Shown here: positions 56,185 through 64,000 of the stretch, one piece after another
How positions within the stretch are numbered: position 1 is the first letter of the stretch
Layout: the number at the start of each line of letters is the position of its first letter
Origin: Ulva prolifera
Taxonomy: Eukaryota; Chlorophyta; Ulvophyceae; Ulvales; Ulvaceae
NCBI GenBank assembly: GCA_023078555.1
Contig: CM041198.1
Location: 10,359,874-10,423,873, forward strand
Reading direction: 5' to 3'
DNA length: 64,000 nt
Program-made: the position numbers and the translations under genes
Notes under the pieces: model-generated
The model's input: the letters and a program-made list of their open reading frames with translations, nothing else
What the model was told of the DNA's origin: nothing
Databases searched by the model: none

Positions 56185-56683
56185 ATGAATGTCAATCACG
56201 TGGACACCCTCATCATCCCTCTCGAAAGCAACCGTGTAGGAGTTCGCAAACTCCGTAGGCTCCCTCTTGTCCACCACATCGGATGCATCGTACTTTCGTA
56301 CGTAACGGATCATCTGATCCGTGGTGCACATGACCTGGCGCACCACCATACCCCTACCCGCAAGAACATCCTGAGCGTACACACGCTGCATGTTGGGGCC
56401 CAGCCCAGCACCAACCGAGTATGCAACCATACCCCGCGCGGAGAGTTTCCGCAGCTTGTCATTCCTAGGGTATGCATACACCTCAACCCCCCACAGACGC
56501 TGCTGGCCCAGCAGGCCTGGAACACCTCCACGGAAAAAGACATATAGGGAATGATATCCCTGCCACAAGACCTAAAAAAAACTCATATAATTCCGTCATG
56601 GCAAGCAACTGCCACTTACGTTTGTCCTCAACCTTCAACTTATCGCGTTGGGCCATTTTCATGCGCTTGTTTGCCCTTTCAGC
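56185..56683 (-). pseudogene. Element D SH3-like region
   Basis: The frame 56568-56056 holds LWGVEVYAYPRNDKLRKLS, VGAGLGPNMQRVYAQDV and VRQVMCTTDQMIRYVRKYDAS. It is the same domain as in C and E, with frameshifts toward the integrase tail near 56540-56640. Confidence 0.82.
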
Positions 56684-57298
56684 CTACTGGACATTCTCAG
56701 ATGTACTGGCAGCACGCTGAGCTTTCGGGGAACTCATCATTCTCGCCACTTTACCATGGTACAGCGCCGAGCACGGCGTGAGATTGTGACCGTGGACAAC
56801 ACTGGCGAGGCATTGTATCCACAGGAAAAGAGGAAGGCCGCTCGCAAGCAACGCAGCTCGGAGTGCCTCAAAGGCAGTACCGATCCTCCGCTCGATCATG
56901 CCGTTACAGCGATGATCGGCTGTGGGGGTGGTGAGGTGAGTGATGCCATGACGCTGGAGGTAGAGCAACAAGGCTTCGATCATGAACTCGCCTCCTTTGT
57001 CGGTGTGAAGGATGCGCACACCCGGTTCACCTGGCTTCACCACATTCACCCGAATGCGCTCAATGATGTAAGAGATCATGGCCGCAGCCTCACTCTTTTT
57101 GCGCAGACCAACCACGAAAGTATAACGGGTAAAGGCACACATCACAAATACAACATACTTCACACCACCGATTCCTACAGGGTGGATGGGACCAGCTAAA
57201 TCGGCATGCAGCTGCTCACCAGGGAACTTTGCCTGGCCTATGAGCTCACGATTATTGGCAGAGTATTTGCCCGCATGCGCTTTGCCCCTCCATGACAA
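56684..57298 (-). pseudogene. Element D integrase core
   Basis: All three catalytic residues persist: the Asp of LHADLAGP, the Asp of LHTDKGGEF and the Glu of NGMIERRIG. The preceding zinc segment is damaged. The frame ends at a stop in the Lys-rich tail near 56684. Confidence 0.88.
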
Positions 57299-57561
57299 CG
57301 ATTTCCCATCGGCTCGGGATCAACTTTCAGATGCAAATCACCATAAAAATCAGCGTTTGCCTGCATACGCTTCAAAACCCACGTGGTCTGATGAAAAGAC
57401 AGATGCGCTAAGAAAGCAGGTTCCAGCAGGTAGGCGTCATGTGGGACAACAGCTCCCCCGGCATTGGGGCGCTGGATGTCACTTGACGCAGCAGCCACAT
57501 GACACCACGTCTGCTGGACCTCCACAACAGAGGTTGGGCTGCTCTGGTTAGACCTGATCAC
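57238..57561 (-). pseudogene. Element D pre-integrase region
   Basis: AHLSFHQTTWVLKRMQANADFYG and NRCHGG (second Cys of CHGC lost). An indel near 57295 shifts the frame before integrase. A short duplication, CACCCCTATT twice near 57560-57580, lies at its upstream edge. Confidence 0.83.
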
Positions 57562-57563
57562 CC

Positions 57564-58080
57564 CTATTCACCCCTATTCACCGGGTGACCAACCAGAACA
57601 ATGTTTGTATCTACACTCATTTTAAACGCAAAGACTCGGTATCCGTCTTGATCTGACTCCAGGTATTTGGACGCATCATCAATACCAACAGCCATATCAC
57701 CAAGACCAAGGACACACAACACACTCCTACGCTTGTCTAAGTACATTTGCTCATGCCGAAGACCCATTGTACACAGTATGTTGTATGGACACTCAGGAGC
57801 ATAGTCAACACCAGGGACTTCCACATCTAGAGGATGCTTATTCCCATGCTTATCCACATAAGTGCCCAGATTCACCTGAATGGTTCCCCTGCCCATGATG
57901 GGGAGCTCGCCAAATCCCGCAGGATTGGCAGTTCTCTGACACGGACCGTATTCAATGACCATTTCGCGATTGCCCACTACATGCATGTCGGACCCACTGT
58001 CTACAATGAAAGTCCAAGGCAATGACGCATCAGGCGTTGGATACTCTTCAGGCATTTCTACAGCACAAACATCCTTTGCC
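57564..58080 (-). pseudogene. Element D protease
   Basis: Aspartic protease with FIVDSGSDMHVVGNREM, RGTIQVNLGTYVDKHGNKHP and PYNILCTMGLRHEQM. Open through 172 codons, ending near the short duplication at about 57570. Cut from nucleocapsid by the LTR at 58086. Confidence 0.86.
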
Positions 58081-58085
58081 ACAGC

Positions 58086-58434
58086 TGTCAGAAACGCTCT
58101 CTATCTGCAGGTCAGACGCGCAGTCTTAAGTCAAGTGAGGCAGCCAGCATTCCATACCTGCTGCGCACAGAGGTAGAACCGAGGAATGCTTGGGGAAGAT
58201 CAGGATACAGCTAGAACCGTGAAACAGTGAAGATAATGGTTACAGATCTCAGTGTGCACATGCTTATATGCACACTGAACACTCAAGGTTACGGCGGGAA
58301 ACCCTCGCAGGATCTCTCTCGCTACATCGAGACAATCTCGGCTGACGGCTTACCCCTACACTGGATCCGCGGATCGTCCGTGCATGGGTGCACCTGTCAC
58401 CACACTGCTGCCCGCAGGCTCATGCATTGTGACA
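58086..58434 (-). repeat. Family 2 solo LTR in element D
   Basis: 349 bp, TGTCAGAAACG to TTGTGACA, with ACAGC duplications at 58081-58085 and 58435-58439. It sits just after the zinc knuckle, near but not at the site used in family 1 gag. Confidence 0.93.
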
Positions 58435-58439
58435 ACAGC

Positions 58440-58925
58440 CTGTTTGCGCTGGGGGCAATTCGCACGTAAATATCCTTTCTTCTTGCGGAAGAAGCAGGTC
58501 CTGATCTCCTTGCGAGGAGACTGGCCTACCGCGAGAGCGGCGACTCCGGGATTATCGCCATGAGGATGCTTGCGCCAGCCATGGCCTGGTTTGCCCGTAG
58601 GCGCACCAGACCTAGCCTGCAACCGCTGTTGCTTGAGCAAGTCAGCATACTCAGTTAATCGTGCAATGATTACGTGTGGCGAAGAGTGGAAAACTTCACC
58701 GCGCACGACGTTGAACACCTCCCCCACTTGTAACAATTTCAATCGAAGCCATCGCTGGCCCACATCGGCACCTAGTGCCTCAAGTTGAGTGTACACACTC
58801 ATGACATCACCACACTAAGACCCAACATCTCAGATTTTCTGTGATAATGAATTGAAGCGACTCCACAATCTGTGGATCTCTGCTTCCGTGCTAGGCCTAT
58901 ACTTTGCATTCAAATAGGCCCATGC
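58440..58925 (-). pseudogene. gag: Element D Gag C-terminal part
   Basis: Capsid end and nucleocapsid: VYTQLEALGADVGQRWLRLK, VIIARLTEYADLLKQQ, RKEIRTCFFRKKKGYLRANC. The knuckle has lost its second Cys (Arg) and its His (Tyr). A frameshift lies near 58815. Upstream gag is cut by element F at 58925. Confidence 0.85.
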
Positions 58926-59308
58926 TGTCATAAATCAGTGTCTAGGTACACATGCAATGCATGACGTGCAAGTCTGCGCATGGGTATGGTGGCCAAGGGT
59001 CCAGCCTGTGTTATGTTTGGATAGCATGCATGAGCATACTTGGGGCGCTCCGTGAGCGGCTCGCCCCGAGCCATTGTCATTGGGCCACGGTAGACATGCA
59101 CGAATGGTCGCATAGAGTCGTATGCGTCCAAGTCTGAAGTAACCTTTCTCTTACATCTTACATCTTCCATAGGTTCCTGCACTGTCTTGCATCCAGTGCA
59201 GTATACTCCCTGATCTGTGTAGTGACCTTTCGTACGACCTGGCGGCTCTCCAAGAATAGGCACTACTAACCTCCTAATGCACACATAATAGGTTCTCGTT
59301 TTACAACA
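58926..59308 (+). repeat. Element F 5' LTR
   Basis: 383 bp, TGTCATAAATC to TTACAACA, related to the A/B LTR but diverged (one CATGCATGA unit, a duplicated TTACATC). The left flank in D is CATGC. The 3' LTR is outside the window. Confidence 0.9.
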
Positions 59309-59320
59309 TGGTATCGGTGA
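59309..59320 (+). other. Element F tRNA primer-binding site
   Basis: TGGTATCGGTGA directly after the LTR, the same TGGTATC start as in B and C. Confidence 0.8.
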
Positions 59321-59561
59321 TGTGTAGTGTCGCTGCATTACTTGCGCGATGTGGTGGTTGTCATATGATTGCGCGCGGCTACGGGCAACCGCACTGTCAT
59401 CAGTGCGTAATCAATGACCAGATCAACCGTCATTATGTCACAGGTTGTCACATGTTTGATTGTGAACTGAATGACGACGGTTTAGGATTGTGCGTCGTCA
59501 AAGCCTACGGGTTTGATCGACTTGACCCTTAGCGAAAGCAGATTTGTTTCGCTGCAGGTAG

Positions 59562-60451
59562 ATGTCTAATCCTGAATCAGACGAGAACTTTGATACTGAA
59601 GCTATGGCTGATGTACAAAGACTCGAGGCTGAGCGCTCAGCCATGGCTGCAGCTGCTCAAGCCACAGGCAGGGCTGCAGGAGCTGGGGCTAGCTCACAAG
59701 GCCCTGCAGCCGGCACCCGAGGGCATGCTGCTGCTGCCCGAGCTGCCTCTCAGCCTAAGGCTGCCAATGCTATGGCAATGCGCCCAGGTTGAAGCAAACT
59801 CTCTCCGTGATGCTTTACAGCGAGCGGAACAGGCGCGATCGATGCTGAGGCTTAGGCTGCTGCGCTGCGAGCTATGGCTCAAGGCAATGCTGACCCTGTC
59901 GCTGATCTCCATCCGCCTGGTACTGTACTCGATGCTCCTGCTATTGTAGATGCAATGAGAGTTGTGTCTGTTCGTGAACCCACAATAGACAAAGGCAAGA
60001 CCCCGTCTTGAGATTTTTCAAGGGGCGAGAGGTTCTCAACCTTTGACTTCCGTGTCGAGCTATGGTTGAAAGGCCATGGCTTGTACCATTCGCTCACTGT
60101 TTTCCCCACTGGACATGAGACAAGTGTCCATGAGAAGTGTTGGTTGTAGTCTGTTTTCAGCTGCCTGCATAGAACTTATGTCCGGGTTCATGCTACGCTG
60201 TGTGATATTTGGGCTGCCTGTGAGCTAAGTATATGCCTGGCATAGAGGCTGAGGTTAGGAGTCTCTGGGATACGTTCTCTCGTGCCATGATCAGAGGTGC
60301 CAGGGCAAAACAAGTTGAGGATTATTGTACCCTCATCATGTCCCTGGTGAACCAGCTTACTGCTCTCGGTGCTGCGCCTGCTCCATATCAGGTGAGCAAC
60401 AAGTTGTTCGAGCCTCTCGGCCGAGAGTATATATCATTGCGTAGTGAGTAG
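59562..60451 (+). pseudogene. gag: Element F Gag
   Basis: Start MSNPESDENFDTEAMADV at 59562, in the same leader context as B. An Ala-rich N-terminus follows, then a frameshift near 59790. Capsid sequence (FSRGERFSTFDFRVELWLKGHG) lies near 60015-60080 with TGG changed to TGA just before it. After a deletion near 60200 the frame 60233-60451 is open (EVRSLWDTFSRAM, LVNQLTALGAAPAPYQ) and stops at TAG 60449, where B has CAA. Confidence 0.85.
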
Positions 60452-61309
60452 GGCGCAAAAGATTTCCCGAATCGGATAGCTGCCATTACCACCCATGCCC
60501 AGGCTTTAGAAGCCTGTGGGCGCGCACATGTTGGTGGCATAGCAGGCCGAGGCCACGGCCAAGGCCATGGCTACAGAGGGGGCAATGGGAACCGGGGACA
60601 ACCGGCAGCTGTTGCCGCGATCGCCAATGGCGAGACGCGCACCTGCCACGTATGCAAGAAGACTGGACACCTCCAGAAGGACTGCCCGGATCTGCATCCG
60701 GAAGTCAGGAAGTATCTTCACAAACAGGCTGCCAACAACGCCAGCCGCCAGGGACGAGGCGCCGGCAGAGGACGCGGACGAGGACGGGGCAGTGGCAACT
60801 CTGTTGCTGTCGTGCGATTTCCTAGCGACGACTTCTCTATGACACATGTTGCGCACCTAGGCGAAAGCCTGAACTTCTTGGTGGACAACGGATCTGATGT
60901 CCATGTCATTAGGAACCCCAAGCTGTTCTTGTCAATGCATTCTGCATCTGTAGAGCGCATTCACCCAATAGGGGATGAGTATATTCCAGTTCTAAGGGAG
61001 GGAACTATATGTTTCCGTCTGGGGTCCTATGTCACAATGGATGGGGAGATGAAAGATCTGACCATTGAGATCCCGAATTACTTGTATGTGCCACATTGTC
61101 CTTTCAACATTTTGTCTACACATTTGTTGAAGAATGTCGGCATCACCTTGCAAACGCGTGTGGCGACGGAAGGAGGTGATCTTGTTTTCATACCTGGGTT
61201 TCCTGACCAGGCCATGGGCCACAAGGAGGGTCGGATTACTCAATCGCATGACCACCAGAATCGGCCAGTGTTTGTTGTGACTACGGATGTGGGCAAGCCA
61301 ATCCTATAG
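60452..61309 (+). pseudogene. Element F nucleocapsid and protease
   Basis: In the same frame as 60233: the zinc knuckle at 60644-60685 (CHVCKKTGHLQKDC, the normal CX2CX4HX4C), an Arg-Gly-rich stretch, then protease with FLVDNGSDVHVIRN, in which the active-site DSG has become DNG. It ends at TAG 61307-61309 where B has AGG. There is no LTR between capsid and nucleocapsid; this is the empty site for the insertion in A and B. Confidence 0.88.
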
Positions 61310-62146
61310 GGCTCGCGAGTCAGTAATCCCACTGTTTGGCTTGCTTCCAATTCGGTTGCGAAGCTAGAGGATGACGAGGTCTCGTACAATCGTATAGCTG
61401 CTTTAGTTGGGTCTCCTAATGTGCGTGGACAAGCAAAATTGAATACTACATTCTTATCACTTGTTAGTTTCCTCACAGGAGCTACAAACCTGCGTCTGAT
61501 GGCTAAGGCCAAGATGTACCAGGGCTTGCGTATTGATCCAGCAAAGGTGAGTGATGAGATAGACAAATGCCACAGCTGTATGATTGCTAGAAATAGTACC
61601 TGGTCTAGAAGCCAGCACGGTGAGACAGCCACGCACTCCTGTGCGACGTATCCGGGGGCGTGCTTGCATGAAGATGTTCTAGGTTCCATTACTCCTATGG
61701 GAGTTGGGAAAGCACAGTATGCGCTGATTGTAGTTGATTAATTTTCCCGTTTTAGATCCACTATCCCTATGGATGCCAAGTCTAGAGTCCCAGAATTGCT
61801 TGTAGAGATCATACAACACTGCAATTCTACAGTTGTTCCTGGGCAAGTTGTCATCAAGAAAGGCCAGCCGCCTGTTCCAGGACGTGTATGATTCCTGCGT
61901 GGTGACAGGGGCGGAGAATTTCTGGGCCATGTCTTCCAGGCCGATCTTCGTGACAAGCACATCGTGTGGGAAGACTGTGCACCAGGCAATCATCAGGGCA
62001 ATGGCATAGCTGAGCGTGAATGTGGTGCCACTTCTGATAGACTGAGAGCGCTCATGTGTCCAACCAACATAACACTCTTGCATGGCTTGAGGGGATGTTG
62101 TGTGGGACCGCTGCAGCGAATCTGGTTCCTAATTCCGCTGTCATGA
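61310..62146 (+). pseudogene. Element F pre-integrase and integrase
   Basis: Same frame again, broken only by TAA at 61739 and TGA near 61889. Zinc ligands CHSC near 61570. The triad residues are in LHEDVLGS, RGDRGGEF and NGIAERECG, so the triad itself survives. After about 62085 an indel changes frame and a deletion removes part of the C-terminus. Confidence 0.86.
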
Positions 62147-62241
62147 ACCGCCTGAAGAGGGAACATGTTGCGGACAAGCTTGAGCGCTTTTTGACCAATT
62201 TAGGTTGATATAGTTTCACGACGTGTAGGGACATCAATACA

Positions 62242-63505
62242 GTGCAGTCTGGGGGGGTCCATAAGACCACTGCCGACATTTCGGCTGTCGAACCTAGCAA
62301 GGAAACTATAGAACGAGTTAAGCAGCAGATAGATCAGGCAAAAGAAAACGAAATGCTGCGGAAAGAATGGATAGACAATGATCTTGCAGATGTCATCCCG
62401 TATATGTTGTTCTACAAAGAGACATATGACTCTGAGCGTGTCAAGCTCATGATTGCGCAGATGCACCCATGGGGGCTGCCGGTCTACGTCTACCTTGATT
62501 CTGATAAGTTGCGTAGGTGAGACCCCAGGGGTGAACTTGTACTGTGGATGGGGCCAAGGCAAGGGCCCCACATGAAAAGAGTCTTCTAGCGTTGCCCCGG
62601 GGGTGGCAGAGTGCTGGAGGTGCGGCAAATGGCATACATTGCCGCCATGTTGCGTGATCACTTGCGTACGCTAGCTACTGTGACGCGGGGAAATGTGCCT
62701 CTGGTGCCTATGGGCCCGGAAGAGGAGTTGACGTTTGGTCCCGATCTGGAGAAGTGTGTGATGGCTGGTGCCCCTCCGTTTCCCGATCTGGATTTGATTG
62801 AGTCCCGCAAAGAGCACATGCGCGTGCATGGCGCTGCTACTTTTGATTTCGATGGGTTCGCCATAGGTAGACAACTTGGTGAATTACATGACAGTGATTT
62901 CATCCAGTTGGCGCCCGCGCAGCATATGGAGGACACGCTAGAGCTGCGTGACTTGCGTGAGGAATTGCAAGTAGGTCGTAGCATCGCGCCAGAGTCGGTG
63001 AGCCGGATGTTCCGGTAGAGTTGCAGGGGAGAACTAGGATGTCCACACTTGAGGTGGTGGAAGGAGTGCATGATGTCGTGCGCACCTAAGTGTTGGGGCA
63101 GACAGAAGTGCGCTGTCCTCCTCCATCGGGGGAGATGTATGTCAGTAGGGACACTCTCAACTATTCCAACGTCCACAACTTCCGGGACTTGAGTGGCGCT
63201 CAGATCGACATGAGGCCCGTCACCAAGAGCTGTGCCCAGCAGGGGAGGGCTCGGGAATCTGGCAGCCCCGCCGGAGCTCCGAGGCCAGATGCCCCATAGA
63301 CTGATGAGGTGAGCGTCATGGACGGCGTTAAGGAACAACATCCGCCGCCAACTGCCGCGGCGGGAGCAGCTGACCCGCCGCGAGGTGACGCAACTGATGT
63401 TGGGGGACCCTCCCTTGACATGCCCGGGTTTGGCCAAATTATGGCTAGCCGCTTGGGTCCAGGGGAGAAACTCATGTTTAGTTCAGGAGGCGGATTTGTC
63501 CCTGG
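62242..63505 (+). pseudogene. Element F SH3-like region and linker
   Basis: Two pieces in one frame, 62242-62520 (VIPYMLFYKETYDSERVKLM, HPWGLPVYVYLDSDKLR) and 62611-63018 (LEVRQMAYIAAMLRDHL, MRVHGAATFDFDGFAIG), separated by TGA at 62518 and TAG near 62588. Weak linker homology to B (IDMRPVTKS, DPPRGDATDVGGP) continues to the solo LTR with frameshifts. Confidence 0.82.
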
Positions 63506-63852
63506 TGTCACAATGCATGAGCCTGCGGGCAGCTGCGTGGTGACAGGTGCACCCATGCACGGACGATCCGCGGATCCAGTGTAGGGGTAAGCCGCCAGCT
63601 AGGATTGTCTCGATGTATTGAGAGAGATCGTGCGAGGGTTTCCCGCCGTAACCTTGAGTGTTCAGTGTGCATATAAGCATGTGCACACTGAGATCTGTAA
63701 CCATTATTATCACTGTTTCACGGTACTAGCTGTATCCTGATTCTTCCCCGCATTCCTCGCTACTACCTCTGTGCGCAGCAGGTATGGAATGCCGGCTACC
63801 TGACTTGACCTGAGACTGCGCGTCTGACCTACAGATGAGTGACTTTCTGACA
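63506..63852 (+). repeat. Family 2 solo LTR in element F
   Basis: 347 bp, TGTCACAATG to TTTCTGACA. Flanks CCTGG (63501-63505) and CCTAG (63853-63857) are a target duplication with one mismatch. Confidence 0.92.
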
Positions 63853-64000
63853 CCTAGGGGAGAGGTAAGTCCGCCCAGCTCTCCTGTCGATGGAGAGTCC
63901 ATGCATCCTGCTAAGGAGATTAGTTTGCATGATGACGCTGCTGCTGATGCCCATGGGCATGAAGCGCAATCTGGTCCAGTTAGACAAAAATGGAAACCGC
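63853..64000 (+). pseudogene. Element F linker, continuing off the window
   Basis: RGEVSPPSSPVDGESMHPAKEISLH and PVRQKWKP match B's linker just before RT. It has one unit of the HPAKE segment that is doubled in A. Confidence 0.85.

Larger units (their letters stand above)
51410..58925 (-). mobile_element. Copia family 2 element D, interrupted and decayed
   Basis: D is read on the minus strand from the inner part of its 3' LTR back to gag, where element F cuts it at 58925. Its outer LTR part lies left of B at 44111-44208. Coding order matches C, with many indels, a deletion in RT near 54215, and four insertions with target duplications (hAT at 51773, LTRs at 54770, 55846 and 58086). It is the oldest resident of the right block, since everything else is inserted in it. 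Its 5' LTR is beyond the window. Confidence 0.92.
58926..64000 (+). mobile_element. Copia family 1 element F, 5' part
   Basis: Starts with a 383-bp LTR, primer site and leader, then gag, nucleocapsid, protease, integrase, SH3-like region and linker, running off the window. It is inserted in D gag and contains a solo LTR at 63506. Clearly diverged from A and B and lacking their captured LTR in gag. Several in-frame nonsense codons plus deletions (near 60200, 62165-62240) make it inactive. Confidence 0.92.

Noticed and set aside
1147-60451. Reassignment of TAG or TAA to glutamine, since several internal stops sit at Gln positions (1147, 16468, 60449)
   Set aside because: Other internal stops replace Glu, Arg or Trp codons (46688, 10423, 11227, 61307), and the Pol frames of B and E terminate at TAG next to the purine tract. 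Ordinary decay fits better.
1-64000. CRISPR arrays, operons, phage or bacterial plasmid content
   Set aside because: No regularly spaced repeats, no ribosome-binding-site-led gene strings; the content is eukaryotic transposons and an intron-split gene.

Overview
The window looks like nuclear DNA of a eukaryote, most likely an alga. It is dominated by Ty1/copia LTR retrotransposons primed by an initiator-Met-type tRNA (primer sites start TGGTATC). It also carries a hAT DNA transposon with an 8-bp target duplication, a non-LTR-type retroelement fragment, and one apparently intron-split gene for a Rieske oxygenase resembling the pheophorbide a oxygenase/chlorophyllide oxygenase group. No tRNA, rRNA, CRISPR array or prokaryotic operon was seen. 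The species cannot be named from the sequence.

Two copia families are interleaved. Family 1 has 383-394 bp LTRs (TGTCATAAAT...ATAACA) and is represented by A, B and F. Family 2 has LTRs of about 347 bp (TGTCACAATG...TTTCTGACA) and is represented by C, D, E and many solo LTRs. Left block, 1-18364: element E (+) is interrupted in its 5' LTR by A (+). A is interrupted in RNase H by a complete minus-strand element C (5462-12031, target duplication GTGGC). A also carries a family 2 LTR inside gag. Middle, 18365-28979: unique-looking DNA with a retroelement-type ORF (19573-20829, -) and the Rieske gene (about 22110-23278, -). Right block, 28985-64000: a solo LTR, then old element D (-). D has been hit by complete element B in its 3' LTR, a hAT element in RNase H, three solo LTRs, and element F (+), which itself carries a solo LTR and runs off the window.

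The most consequential observation concerns the assembly. Positions 16457-30804 and 30806-45156 are the same roughly 14.35 kb of sequence, separated by a single N at 30805. The join lies mid-codon in two unrelated genes (B gag and E integrase), and the differences between copies are concentrated near the N-facing contig ends. This is best explained by two overlapping contigs joined without collapsing the overlap, so everything in 30806-45156 is probably a duplicate record of 16457-30804.

The most interesting biology is that A and B carry the same family 2 solo LTR at the same gag position. The insertion therefore predates their separation and was copied with the element. Its 352 bp (LTR plus target duplication) split a single gag-pol frame of about 1,930 codons into a Gag frame ending in LTR-derived sequence and a nucleocapsid-Pol frame opening at an ATG inside the LTR. 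B keeps an almost complete Pol frame with one nonsense codon and is the best preserved element here.
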